Shown here piece by piece: positions 26,242 through 34,922 of a DNA stretch of 58,782 nucleotides. Origin of the DNA: Thermoguttaceae bacterium (GTDB lineage: Bacteria > Planctomycetota > Planctomycetia > Pirellulales > Thermoguttaceae). Made by a program: the position numbers and the translations under genes. The stretch spans positions 1 through 58,782 of the forward strand of contig JARKPK010000081.1 in the NCBI GenBank assembly GCA_029975295.1. The letters are read 5' to 3'. The notes under the pieces are model-generated. The model had not been told where the DNA came from, ran no database searches, and worked only from the letters and a program-made list of their open reading frames with translations. Numbering within the stretch: the stretch's first letter is position 1; the number at the start of each line of letters is the position of its first letter.

Positions 26242-28689
26242 TTACCAGCCTGCCGATGCGTTGCTCCAATATAGACTCATCACGACAACCAGCGCAACCA
26301 ATCCGACAGCTATCGCCAGCACATAATGCCGAACATAGCCCGATTGAAGCCCTCGCGCCCGAATCGCCAACCGATAGACTGCATCAGCAATACGATCGAG
26401 CGCACGATCGACCATGCGACGATCGACCCAGTCGTCAAGTCGGGCGATCATCGTCACGCCGCGCGCGGCCGAATCCCATACGTAGTCGATCACGCGCTGG
26501 TCAAGCTGCGCGGTCCACCGCGACAGCGCCATCGTGGGACGAACCCAAAGGAAATGGTAGAGTTCGTCGAACCACCACTTGTTCAACAGAAAACGGTAGG
26601 CCCGGGGGAACTGCCCCGCCACGTCGGCCGGATCGAGTTTTCTTGCGGCGTACATCACGGCCGCCAGCAACACCCCGGCGGCCCCCATCGCAAAGGCAAG
26701 CAGCGCGGCCGAGGTGTGAACGGAGGCGTCGTGGCTGAGGTGCTCTCCGGGAATGGTCGTTGAGGCCAGCATCAGGCCGCGAAACTCCGGCTGATCGATT
26801 CCCAGGGGCCGCGCCTGGCTAAGCAAAGGCTCCAAGCCCCAGTGGGTCAAGGGAACATGCCACGCAACCGCCACGGCCAGAACCGCCAACAAGACGAGCG
26901 GCCCGGTCATCACCGGCGGCGACTCGTGAACATGGTCGAACACATGAGCATCGCGAGGTTTGCCGACGAACGCGAGAAACCACAATCGGAACATGTAGAA
27001 GGCGGTCATCGCCGCGCCGATGGCCGCGGCGTAAAACATCCAGCCCAGGTGCGGATTGGCCGCCGCGAACACATACTGTTGGGCCAGAATCGCGTCTTTC
27101 GAATAGTAGCCGCTCAAGCCGCCCACCAGGGGTATTCCGGCGCCGATGATCGCCAAGCAACCGACGAGCATGGTAACCGCGGTCCACGGCATCTTGCGGG
27201 CCAGACCGCCCATTTGCGTCAGCTCGTTCGTGCGGCACGCATGAATGACCGAGCCGGAGCACAAGAAGAGCAACGACTTGAAGAAGGCGTGCGTGAAGAG
27301 ATGAAGCACGCCGGCCACCCAGCCGCCGCTGCCCAGAGCCAGCATCATGTATCCGAGCTGGCTGACTGTCGAATAGGCCAACACCCGTTTGATGTCCGTG
27401 GCCGTCAGCGCAATCGTCGCCGCCAACAACAAGGTGATGCAGCCGACCACCGCAATCGTCAGAAGCACCTCGGGAACGAAGATGGGAAAGCATCGGGCGG
27501 TCAGATACACTCCGGCCGCCACCATCGTGGCGGAGTGGACCAGCGCGCTTACGGGCGTCGGTCCCTCCATCGCATCGGGCAACCATACGTGCAGCGGGAA
27601 TTGCGCGCTCTTGCCGATACAACCGCAAAACAGCCCCAGGCCGCCCAGCACCAACAGACCGTATCCCCAACCGCTGCTCCGCCACTGCTCGATCCGCTCA
27701 GCCGGCAATGCTGCGGCCGGGACGCCGGCGGCCGCCTGCGCGCGGGCGAACTGCGAAATCTCTCCGCGCGCCGACCAGCGCACCAGCCCCTCCGGGATGA
27801 CAAGATCGTGATCCGCTTTCTCGGGCCGGACAAGCGAAAACACCCCTTGCTCGACCACCTCGCCGGCGCCGTTGCGAATATCGCCGAACGACAACGTGCC
27901 CAAGCCGGCCCAGAACACCATCAAGCCCACAATCATCCCAAAATCGCCGACGCGGTTGACGATAAAGGCCTTGTTGGCGGCGTTCGAGGCAGCCGACCGT
28001 TCGATGTAGAAGCCGATCAACAGATACGAACAAATCCCCACCAATTCCCAGAAGCAGAACACCATCGCCAAGTTGCCGGCGACGATCAATCCCAACATGC
28101 TGAACGAGAAAAGCGAAAGATGCTGGAAGAACCGATGAAAACGGCCGGGCCGCCGCAGTCGGCGTCCGTCGGCCAAGCGAACGGCTTCGTCAGTCACCTC
28201 ATCCAGTTCTTCGTGCATATAACCAATCGAGTACACGTGGATGCACGAGGCGATAAGGCTGACCATTACGAACATCGCCACCGTTAGGCCGTCGATGTAG
28301 TAACTGATGGCCACCCGCGACGACCCGAACTCGCCAAGCGTGTACCAAATGCCGCAGAGCGGCTGCGCGGTCGGGCTGCCGGGAGATTTGTGCAACGACG
28401 ACTCCGCTGGGCGTTCGCGGGAATGTTCGGGGGCGGAAGAAACCGATGCGTGGGCCGGCCCGTGATGGGCATGGTCGGCGGGCGGGGCAAGCGGATTGAT
28501 CCACAACCAGCCCGCAAGGGCGATCGTCGATAGACAGAACGACCCGACAATGGCGCCACAGGCGATCCACGCGGCGCCGCGACCCGCTCGGCCGAGTTTG
28601 CGGCCGCCGACAAGAATGATCACAAACGACGCCAACGGCAAGAGCCAGGCGCACGCCAGAAGCGTCGGTATCTTCGAGGCCCAATCCAC
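26242..28689 (-). CDS. nuoL: NADH-quinone oxidoreductase subunit L (enlarged)
   Basis: An 815-residue antiporter-like subunit, long for NuoL (about 610-670 in most bacteria). GTG 28689 lies eight bases after the nuoK stop; the reading frame upstream lies inside nuoK. Conserved parts are YYIDGLTVAMFVMVSLIASC, VYSIGYMHEE, FWELVGICSYLLIGF, AFIVNRVGDFGM, FPLHVWLPDAMEGPTPVSAL and IKRVLAYSTVSQLGYM. Extra length comes from a His-rich insert after the first helices (HAHHGPAHASVSS), a loop around residues 325-380, and a long C-terminal part with the lateral helix. It forms the distal proton channel. Confidence 0.95.
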   Translation of the reverse strand: MDWASKIPTLLACAWLLPLASFVIILVGGRKLGRAGRGAAWIACGAIVGSFCLSTIALAGWLWINPLAPPADHAHHGPAHASVSSAPEHSRERPAESSLHKSPGSPTAQPLCGIWYTLGEFGSSRVAISYYIDGLTVAMFVMVSLIASCIHVYSIGYMHEELDEVTDEAVRLADGRRLRRPGRFHRFFQHLSLFSFSMLGLIVAGNLAMVFCFWELVGICSYLLIGFYIERSAASNAANKAFIVNRVGDFGMIVGLMVFWAGLGTLSFGDIRNGAGEVVEQGVFSLVRPEKADHDLVIPEGLVRWSARGEISQFARAQAAAGVPAAALPAERIEQWRSSGWGYGLLVLGGLGLFCGCIGKSAQFPLHVWLPDAMEGPTPVSALVHSATMVAAGVYLTARCFPIFVPEVLLTIAVVGCITLLLAATIALTATDIKRVLAYSTVSQLGYMMLALGSGGWVAGVLHLFTHAFFKSLLFLCSGSVIHACRTNELTQMGGLARKMPWTAVTMLVGCLAIIGAGIPLVGGLSGYYSKDAILAQQYVFAAANPHLGWMFYAAAIGAAMTAFYMFRLWFLAFVGKPRDAHVFDHVHESPPVMTGPLVLLAVLAVAVAWHVPLTHWGLEPLLSQARPLGIDQPEFRGLMLASTTIPGEHLSHDASVHTSAALLAFAMGAAGVLLAAVMYAARKLDPADVAGQFPRAYRFLLNKWWFDELYHFLWVRPTMALSRWTAQLDQRVIDYVWDSAARGVTMIARLDDWVDRRMVDRALDRIADAVYRLAIRARGLQSGYVRHYVLAIAVGLVALVVVMSLYWSNASAGW

Positions 28690-28697
28690 GGCCGGGG

Positions 28698-29042
28698 TTA
28701 TCCTTTCAACTGACTTGCTTGGTCGACGTCGATCGTGGCCATGGTGCGGTAGTAGCTCAAAACAATGGCCAAAGCGACCGCCGCCTCCGCTGCGGCAAGC
28801 ACGATCACAAAGGCGGCTGTCAGCGGACCGTCCAGGCCCAGCGGCGCAACTCCATTGGAATACAGCGCAGGACTGCCCAAGGCCACCAAGTTCACGTTGG
28901 CGCCGTTGAGGACGAGTTCGACTCCCATCAGCACGCCAACCGCATTGCGTTTCGTCGTCATACAAAGAATGCCGCAGACGAACAGCACCGCACCGACGAG
29001 CAAGTAATGCGGCAGTCCGACGGGATCGGAAAACGGATTCAT
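28698..29042 (-). CDS. nuoK: NADH-quinone oxidoreductase subunit K
   Basis: A 114-residue membrane subunit with three hydrophobic helices, starting at ATG 29042 behind GGAGTGAGG. It shows LFVCGILCMTTKRNAVGVLM, then GVELVLNGANVNLVAL, with the conserved Glu of the membrane arm. FVIVLAAAEAAVALAIVLS carries the second conserved Glu. It is about 14 residues longer than E. coli NuoK at the ends. NuoL follows eight bases downstream. The gene is separated from nuoJ by 357 bases, unusual inside a nuo operon. Confidence 0.95.
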   Translation of the reverse strand: MNPFSDPVGLPHYLLVGAVLFVCGILCMTTKRNAVGVLMGVELVLNGANVNLVALGSPALYSNGVAPLGLDGPLTAAFVIVLAAAEAAVALAIVLSYYRTMATIDVDQASQLKG

Positions 29043-29399
29043 CGCCTCACTCCATCTCTATCGCTCAGGCGCCATCGCGGGCGGGCCGCCCAGCGCCGCC
29101 AGACGACCTTGCGCACAAACGACAAATCTCCGAACAATCATCAAGTCTTTGATTGACAGCAGAACCGCGGAGAACAGGCAACGGCCCGAACAATCGCAAC
29201 GCTCACTCCAGCCGCTCACTCGACCAGCGGACGCTTTCCCCTTTTGCCTGGCCCTTCTTTGCCGATGTTCAAGATGACAATCCAACGCGGCCGAACAACA
29301 GGCAGCCGTCTTCGGCAGGTTTCAGAGGGTTTCGATGCCGCATTGCTTCTCTGACGATCCGATCCCTTTCCCTGAAAACAATGCACATTCCCAAAATTG
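29043..29399 (-). other. Long non-coding gap inside the nuo operon (nuoJ-nuoK)
   Basis: 357 bases between the nuoJ stop and the nuoK start. A 75-codon minus-strand frame (29285-29058) has no recognisable features. It might hold an internal promoter or processing site, but no consensus promoter or strong hairpin was seen. Confidence 0.4.
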
Positions 29400-30029
29400 C
29401 TAATCCCTTTTGTGATCGTTCTGCCGCGAGTTCCACCGCGACCTCGCCAAGTAAGCCGCGCCCACCAGCGCCGCCAATAGATGCAGGGAAATCAACTCGA
29501 ACGGAAGCAAGTAGCCTTGCCCGGCAACGGGGGCGCCCCCGTTCGGTCGCGCCGCATCGGTGCGAACGCCGAGCAAAGCCAAGCCGAACTCCGTCGTCGT
29601 CCGGCCGGCGTGGTCGGCCCTCGCGGCAGAGTGTTCCTTGGCGTCCGCTCGCGCGCAAACCGCCGCCAGGCCGCGGCACGCTTGCCAACAGACTGCCAAC
29701 AGGGCAGCGCCGACAATGATGGCGGCAACCCATTGACCGGCATTGGTGCGCATCGAAGACGATGGCAACCGCGCCGTCAGCATCACTCCGAAGACCAGCA
29801 GCACCATCGTGCCGCCCACGTAAACCAAAATCTGAATCGCGCCGAGAAACGGAGCGTCGGCCAAGAAGAATAGTCCCGCCACAGCCGCCAGCGACATCAC
29901 CAGGCAAACCGCCATGCGCACGATATTCGTCGAGACGACCACCCCGATCGCCAACGCCGACGCAGTCAGCCCGAAGCCCCAGAAGAGAAGATTCTGCCAA
30001 ACGACCGCAGCTATCATGATGAAACTCAC
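29400..30029 (-). CDS. nuoJ: NADH-quinone oxidoreductase subunit J
   Basis: A 209-residue membrane subunit; GTG 30029 overlaps the nuoH stop by four bases (GTGA), and ATG 30017 is an alternative. It has five hydrophobic segments, with NLLFWGFGLTASALAIGVVV at the start, FLGAIQILVYVGGTMVLLVF (the conserved NuoJ block), VAAIIVGAALLAV, and YLLPFELISLHLLAALVGAA near the end. A roughly 50-residue hydrophilic loop between the last two helices (RADAKEHSAARAD) is longer than usual. It forms part of the proton path near the quinone site. Confidence 0.92.
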   Translation of the reverse strand: MSFIMIAAVVWQNLLFWGFGLTASALAIGVVVSTNIVRMAVCLVMSLAAVAGLFFLADAPFLGAIQILVYVGGTMVLLVFGVMLTARLPSSSMRTNAGQWVAAIIVGAALLAVCWQACRGLAAVCARADAKEHSAARADHAGRTTTEFGLALLGVRTDAARPNGGAPVAGQGYLLPFELISLHLLAALVGAAYLARSRWNSRQNDHKRD

Positions 30030-31192
30030 TCCCGCTCGCCGCCGTTGGTCCACGAGGTCGCAACCGCGGGTGATGGCGACCACTGGCCGCCAACTCCGCG
30101 AATCACGCCGCCTGGGAACACATAGAGCCAAAGCGTCGCGCCCATCAGCATCACCGCCGCCAAAGGCACGCAGTATTTCCAACACATCGCCATCACTTGA
30201 TCAATCCGCAACCGGGGCAACGTCCAGCGGAGGGCCATGATGAAGATCACTCCGCCAAACGCCTTCGCCGTCACATTGACAAAGCCGACGCAATCGCCCA
30301 CGAAGCCGAGCAGCGGATGCACGCTGTGGCTCAAGCCGAGCCAGCCCGTCCACGGAATCGGACCGTTCCATCCACCTAAGAAGGCGATCGAAGCAATCAG
30401 GCAAACGGCCAACATCGAGGTGTATTCGGCCATGAAGAATACAGTCCACCGGAACCCGCTGTATTCCGTCATAAAACCGGCCACCAGTTCACTTTCCGCC
30501 TCCGGCAAGTCGAACGGAGCGCGATTGGTGTTTGCCGTGGCGCAAACGATGAACACCCAGAAGGCCGCGAAGCTGAAGGGATTGTGAAAAAGGAACCACT
30601 GCGTAAACCAGCCCGCCTGGGCCTGGGCGATGGTCGTCAGGTCCATGCTGCCCGCCAACATGACGGGAATCACCAAGCAAAGGGCCAAGGGGGCCTCGTA
30701 GCTGACGACTTGAGCCGCCTCACGCATGGCGCCGAACAGCGAGTATTTCGAACCCGAGGCATAGCCGGCCAAGATCACACCGAACACCTCCATTCCCGCG
30801 ACGGCAAGAACGAATAGCGCCGCTATATCCAATCGCAATACGACCCATCCCTCGGCCAAGGGAATCGCTGCAAACGCGGCAAAAGCGGGGCAGAAACAAA
30901 GATAGGGTGCAAGGCGAAAGAGAACTCGGTCGGCCGCGGCTGGAATAATGTCTTCTTTGCAGAGCAGCTTCAGTCCGTCCGCTGGCGACTGGAGCCAGCC
31001 GAAACGGCCTCCGACGCGAGTCGGCCCGAGCCGGTCTTGAATCCGTGCCGAAACCTTCCGCTCGAGCCAGACGAAAAACGCCACCGAGATGAGCACGAAA
31101 CAGAGCACCAGCGCAACGTGGATCAATGCGGTCGCGGCCCAAGCCGCTCCCGACCAACTTTCCGGCAGCAACGACGCGATGCGATCGCTCAT
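30026..31192 (-). CDS. nuoH: NADH-quinone oxidoreductase subunit H
   Basis: A 388-residue membrane subunit that forms the quinone-binding chamber with NuoB and NuoD. ATG 31192 overlaps the nuoD stop by one base (TAATG). The signature ERKVSARIQDRLGPTRVGG is present, followed by LADGLKLLCKEDIIPA-type sequence (SPADGLKLLCKEDI). Later blocks are GYASGSKYSLFGAMREAAQV, SYEAPLALCLV and NRAPFDLPEAESELVAGF, with MTEYSGFRWTVFFMAEY next. Eight or more transmembrane segments. The C-terminal tail after the last helix is short and Pro/Ser-rich. Confidence 0.95.
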   Translation of the reverse strand: MSDRIASLLPESWSGAAWAATALIHVALVLCFVLISVAFFVWLERKVSARIQDRLGPTRVGGRFGWLQSPADGLKLLCKEDIIPAAADRVLFRLAPYLCFCPAFAAFAAIPLAEGWVVLRLDIAALFVLAVAGMEVFGVILAGYASGSKYSLFGAMREAAQVVSYEAPLALCLVIPVMLAGSMDLTTIAQAQAGWFTQWFLFHNPFSFAAFWVFIVCATANTNRAPFDLPEAESELVAGFMTEYSGFRWTVFFMAEYTSMLAVCLIASIAFLGGWNGPIPWTGWLGLSHSVHPLLGFVGDCVGFVNVTAKAFGGVIFIMALRWTLPRLRIDQVMAMCWKYCVPLAAVMLMGATLWLYVFPGGVIRGVGGQWSPSPAVATSWTNGGERE

Positions 31193-32391
31193 TATCGGTC
31201 GATCTCCCCGAGAACGATGTCGAGCGAGGCGACAATCGCGGCGACATCGGCCAACATCACGCCCCGGCACAGCTTCTCGACCACCGAGAGATTGCAAAAA
31301 CTGCTGCTTCGGATGCGCAACCGCCACGGCACGGCGCTGCCATCGGAAACCAAGTAGAAGCCCATTTGGCCCTTCGGGGCCTCCGTTTCCAGGTAGGCCT
31401 CGCCCGGCGGCAGCTTCTGTTTGACCTGCCAAGGCGCATCCACCGTACCGGACGCTTGGCGGTACTTCTTGATCGCCTGCCGAACCAGACCGATCGACTG
31501 CACCACTTCGAGCATCCGCACATAGAAACGGTGCCACGAATCGCCCACCACGGCCTGGGGCGGCACGGGCGGATAGTCGTGATCTTGCGGATAACAGCCG
31601 TTCACCGGTGCGACAACCTCAAAACGATAGTCGTCGTACATGCTGCGATAGATCGGCTCACCATGCCGGCGCAAATCCCACGCCACGCCGCTGCCGCGCA
31701 AAACCGGGCCCGAGCATCCGTGCGCCACCGCATCAGCGGCCGAGAGAACTCCCACACCGGCCATTCGATGAACGAAGATGCCGTTGCTCGTCAGCACGGC
31801 ATGCAATTCGTCGATCACCGGCTCGAACTGATCGAGAAACGCCTCGCACCGTTCCAGCCAGCCTTCCGGCGCGTCGGCTGTCACGCCGCCGGGCGTGATA
31901 TAGCTATAGGTGAGCCGGGCGCCGCACAATTCTTCGAACAGCAGTTGAATCTTCTCCCGTTCGCGGAACGACCACATAAACGGCGTGAAACTGCCCAAAT
32001 CGAGCCCGGTCGAACAGGCGGCCACCAAATGGCTGGCGATGCGGCACAACTCGACGGCCAGCACGCGCAAATGCCGCGTCTTTTCCGAGGGCGCGTAACC
32101 GGCCAGTTTCTCCACGGCCAGGGTCAGCCCAAGGTTCATGTTCATGCCGGCCAAGTAGTCCAAGCGGTCGGTAAACGGAATGAACTGCCGAGGCGTCAGA
32201 TTCTCGCCAATCTTCTCCGCCGAGCGGTGAAGATAGCCGACATGGGCAACGCACTCAGTAACCACTTCGCCATCGGTGCGCAAAGTCAAACGCAACACGC
32301 CGTGAGTCGCCGGGTGTTGCGGCCCCATGTTCAGCACCCATTGATCGGTGCCGACATCGTACTCCATCGCACTATCCGATTTGGGGTCCAT
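31192..32391 (-). CDS. nuoD: NADH-quinone oxidoreductase subunit D
   Basis: A 399-residue peripheral-arm subunit (49 kDa homologue) carrying quinone-site residues. Family blocks are NMGPQHPATHGVLRLTLRTD, HVGYLHRSAEKIGENLTP, FTDRLDYLAGMNMNLG, LFEELCGARLTYSYITPGG and GVGVLSAADAVAHGCSGP. The C-terminus IVLGEIDR is the usual DxxxGExDR end. It starts at ATG 32391, 12 bases after nuoC, and is a separate gene rather than a nuoCD fusion. Confidence 0.96.
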   Translation of the reverse strand: MDPKSDSAMEYDVGTDQWVLNMGPQHPATHGVLRLTLRTDGEVVTECVAHVGYLHRSAEKIGENLTPRQFIPFTDRLDYLAGMNMNLGLTLAVEKLAGYAPSEKTRHLRVLAVELCRIASHLVAACSTGLDLGSFTPFMWSFREREKIQLLFEELCGARLTYSYITPGGVTADAPEGWLERCEAFLDQFEPVIDELHAVLTSNGIFVHRMAGVGVLSAADAVAHGCSGPVLRGSGVAWDLRRHGEPIYRSMYDDYRFEVVAPVNGCYPQDHDYPPVPPQAVVGDSWHRFYVRMLEVVQSIGLVRQAIKKYRQASGTVDAPWQVKQKLPPGEAYLETEAPKGQMGFYLVSDGSAVPWRLRIRSSSFCNLSVVEKLCRGVMLADVAAIVASLDIVLGEIDR

Positions 32392-32403
32392 GCGCTGCCT
32401 TGT

Positions 32404-32934
32404 TTATTGGGCGCGAATGCCGTGGTACTCGGTGGGCATGACGTAATCCTTGCGGAGCGGATGCCCTTGCCAGTCGTCCGGACAGAGGATCCGTCGCAAA
32501 TCGGGATGGCCCGAGAAACGCACCCCGCTCAGGTCGAACACCTCGCGCTCGTGCCACAACGCCGTGGGCCAAAGACGGCCGACGCTGTCGATCTCGGGCA
32601 GGCGATCGTCGGCCTGATCGACCCAACGCGGAAGCGTTGTCTTGAGAACCAGGCGATGACCATGCACCATGCTCGACAGATGGTAAACCAACTCCAAGTG
32701 CGGCTGCCAGTCGGTTTTCGCCGCCAACTTGGGGTCGGGCTGAAAATAATCAACAGCGGTGATCAAATGCAGGAAGTCGAACGCCAGGCTTGGTTCGTCT
32801 TTCAGCGTGCCGCACACTTGCAGCAATCCGCTGGGCAAGATCTCGATCCATGGATCGATCGCGTCGAGCTTGGCATCGATCACCAAGTGCGGCCAAAGTT
32901 GCCGAAGCATCGAATGGATTTCCGACGGTGTCAT
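32404..32934 (-). CDS. nuoC: NADH-quinone oxidoreductase subunit C
   Basis: A 176-residue peripheral-arm subunit (30 kDa homologue). It contains [33 protein letters not shown] and the signature [20 protein letters not shown] followed by [20 protein letters not shown]. NuoC packs on NuoD in the quinone-reducing module. It starts at ATG 32934, 18 bases after nuoA; nuoB, which normally lies between A and C, is absent from this place. Confidence 0.95.
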   Translation of the reverse strand: MTPSEIHSMLRQLWPHLVIDAKLDAIDPWIEILPSGLLQVCGTLKDEPSLAFDFLHLITAVDYFQPDPKLAAKTDWQPHLELVYHLSSMVHGHRLVLKTTLPRWVDQADDRLPEIDSVGRLWPTALWHEREVFDLSGVRFSGHPDLRRILCPDDWQGHPLRKDYVMPTEYHGIRAQ

Positions 32935-32952
32935 GCTTAGCTCCCGCGGTTC

Positions 32953-33549
32953 TCACCTTCGGATGGCCGGTGACGAGGGCGCATTCAACGCATTCACCAC
33001 CGACAGCGGTTGCGGCCCGCCCTGCCCCGGCGCCGCTTTGACCCACTCCAGATCGCCTCTCGACCAAACGTAGGCGAATCCGACCAACAGCACTCCGAAG
33101 AAGACGGCAATGTCGGCCATCGCCGCCAAGGCGAACTTTCGCCCGATGCTCTGGTTCCCTTGATCCTCCAAAACCAATTCCAACGCCTTTGTCGCCTCCG
33201 GTATTTGGCCGCGATCGGAACGTCCCGTTCCTTGCAACTCGGCCGCTGCCTGCGTTGCCGCGGTCAGAGCTCGACCTTGGGCTACCTTGCCGAAAACGTC
33301 GGCCCAGGGGAAGAAGAAGGCCAACTCAACCTCGAAGATGATGAAAACCAACGCAACGACGTAGAACCGCAAGTCGAACTGAATGTCGGCTGATCCCACG
33401 GCCGGCTCGCCGCATTCATATGGTGCAAGCTTCGCGTTTTCGGGCCTGTGCGGCCGCAACAACCGCCCCAACAGAAGACTCCCGAAAACCAGCGCAAAAG
33501 CCGCCCCCGCAAAGAGCAGCAGATACGCAGCAATGGACCAGTCAGCCAT
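32953..33549 (-). CDS. nuoA: NADH-quinone oxidoreductase subunit A
   Basis: A 198-residue membrane subunit. The conserved core is LLRPHRPENAKLAPYECGEP, then FDLRFYVVALVFIIFEVELAFFFPW (given here in two parts: FDLRFYVVALVFII and FEVELAFFFPW). Three transmembrane helices are present, at about residues 6-28, 62-85 and 142-162. E. coli NuoA has 147 residues; here the loop between helices 2 and 3 (about 95-138) is enlarged and polar. The start is ATG 33549. It is the second gene of the operon after nuoI. Confidence 0.93.
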   Translation of the reverse strand: MADWSIAAYLLLFAGAAFALVFGSLLLGRLLRPHRPENAKLAPYECGEPAVGSADIQFDLRFYVVALVFIIFEVELAFFFPWADVFGKVAQGRALTAATQAAAELQGTGRSDRGQIPEATKALELVLEDQGNQSIGRKFALAAMADIAVFFGVLLVGFAYVWSRGDLEWVKAAPGQGGPQPLSVVNALNAPSSPAIRR

Positions 33550-33731
33550 GGGCGAGTGTTCCCAGCAGGTTCAACGAGAACTCCCTAACAAACGCTTTCG
33601 GCAACGGCTTCGCCACCCGTCCCGATATCGAATCGCATCCTCGCGGTCCCCGAATCGGCCTTGTCTCGGCCGCCTCGCTACGCGGTTTGCCCGACTCACC
33701 TTTGCCGCCCAACCAGTCTCCCGTTTTCTCG

Positions 33732-34259
33732 TTACAAACTGGGGCCGGGATGAACAGGTCGAACGATTGATTTGGAATGCGCCACGGCCGTCGGGTTGAG
33801 CGTCGCTCGCCCCCAGGCTATCTCCAGCGGGAGCCGAGAGAAATCTACCAAACAACCATCGCGGCTATAGCAGCTCAGGTCGTGCGTTGCCCCCATGAAA
33901 ATGCAATCCACCGGGCAATTCTCGGTGCAGATTCCGCAAACGAGGCATTTTCCGTAATCGATGGTGAACTCGGTAACCTGAAACCCTTTGCGGCCGACGG
34001 CCCGCTGCTTGCCGATATAGATGCAGCCGGCCGGACAGTCTCGAGCGCATCGTTCGCAGGCAATGCACGAGGTCAGGTCGTAGCGATGGAATCCGCGGAA
34101 CCGCGGCTTCACCGGAACCGGCAACTCGGGATACTCGAAGTGTTCGGTGAAGGTACGACGATCGCGATCATAAGTGCGCCCCCAGTACCGCAATCCAATC
34201 CACAGCGCATAACCCGTAGTGGCAATGGCCCCGAACAGGTTGCGAAACCAGAGTCTCAT
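33732..34259 (-). CDS. nuoI: NADH-quinone oxidoreductase subunit I
   Basis: A 175-residue two-[4Fe-4S] ferredoxin subunit conducting electrons towards the quinone. Cluster ligands are Cys65, 68, 71, 75 (CIACERCARDC) and Cys105, 108, 111, 115 (CLVCGICTENC). FRNLFGAIATTGYALWIGLRY is the membrane-facing N-terminal helix (written here as it spans residues 5-24 approximately). ATG 34259 is chosen: an upstream in-frame ATG at 34322 lies inside the -10 box of the promoter. It is the first gene of this nuo operon, a non-standard position, and is followed by a 182-base gap before nuoA. Confidence 0.93.
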   Translation of the reverse strand: MRLWFRNLFGAIATTGYALWIGLRYWGRTYDRDRRTFTEHFEYPELPVPVKPRFRGFHRYDLTSCIACERCARDCPAGCIYIGKQRAVGRKGFQVTEFTIDYGKCLVCGICTENCPVDCIFMGATHDLSCYSRDGCLVDFSRLPLEIAWGRATLNPTAVAHSKSIVRPVHPGPSL

Positions 34260-34320
34260 CGTCCAGCTCTTTCGGGCGGATATCGGGTCGGCAGCCCCAT
34301 TTCCGGCTTGAAAGGCTGAC

Positions 34321-34349
34321 ATTATAGCGACCCGGGCGGTTGGCGGTAA
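34321..34349 (-). promoter_or_regulatory. Promoter of the nuo operon
   Basis: On the minus strand a perfect -10 box TATAAT occupies 34326-34321. The -35 region 17 bases upstream (TTACCG, 34349-34344) is weak, so it may depend on an activator. The transcript would start near 34314, about 55 bases before the nuoI ATG. Confidence 0.55.
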
Positions 34350-34636
34350 GCCCGGTCGGCCCAAGCCCCGTCGCGCCGTCGGGCCCTCGGGTACACGAGA
34401 CTCCCCCAAATGCCCCGCTTCCCAGTAAACATTTAAAAGGCAGCCGACAAACCAGGTCGCTCCAAGTCGAGGGGCGAAGGGCGGCGGGGCGCGCCAATCG
34501 GGGCCGAGCATCGGCCAGCGGACGGCCACGGTGCGGCCAGCCGCTGGCGGCCCATGGAGCTGTAGTCACTGGCCGTGGGGGACTTCTCGTCCCAACTCGG
34601 CCATGGCCAACCAACAACAGCCCCGCGCAAGGCGCT

Positions 34637-34664
34637 TTGACGAATGCGGACAATCATCTATACT
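34637..34664 (+). promoter_or_regulatory. Putative pyrB promoter
   Basis: TTGACG at 34637-34642, a 16-base spacer and TATACT at 34659-34664. It implies a leader of about 250 bases before the ATG at 34923. Confidence 0.55.
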
Positions 34665-34769
34665 CTGCAACGGGCCGGGCGAAAGAGCCTCGGGCAACGG
34701 GACGGAGCTGCCCGCTCTTAACGAACCGGGCAGGCCCTCGACCCTTCCGAGTTGCACCGACCGCGAATG

Positions 34770-34791
34770 GGCAAAGCCGCTTGCCTTTTTT
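34770..34791 (+). terminator. Possible attenuator hairpin in the pyrB leader
   Basis: GGCAA (34770-34774), loop AGCCGC, TTGCC (34781-34785) and then six T residues (34786-34791). It sits between the pyrB promoter and start, so termination here would lower pyrB expression. The 3' arm can also pair as GCCT with AGGC at 34794-34797. The stem is only 5 bp. No PyrR-binding consensus was recognised. Confidence 0.35.
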
Positions 34792-34922
34792 GACAGGCGT
34801 TTGTTGCCCCTCGGGCGATTGCAGCGCCGAAGGCAGCCCACAGCCCTCCGCTTTGCCTGAAGGACCGCTTGCCCGCCATTGCACCGCCAAACTGAAGACT
34901 TCTCTTGTTGCAGGTTCCGAAC

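Larger units (their letters stand above)
34260..34922. other. Divergent regulatory region nuoI / pyrB
   Basis: About 660 bp between the nuo operon and pyrB. It holds the nuo promoter (34321-34349), the pyrB promoter (34637-34664) and a possible attenuator (34770-34791). Between 34350 and 34636 is GC-rich sequence without a supported gene; several short inverted repeats are present but no tRNA or known RNA was recognised. Confidence 0.5.

Noticed and set aside
23562-28287. Several long plus-strand frames (316-481 codons) opposite nuoN, nuoM and nuoL
   Set aside because: Gln/Arg/His-rich compositional frames antisense to well-conserved complex I genes; no ribosome-binding sites or motifs.
31126-32940. 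604-codon plus-strand frame opposite nuoD and nuoC
   Set aside because: Antisense shadow; conserved NuoC/NuoD sequence is on the minus strand.
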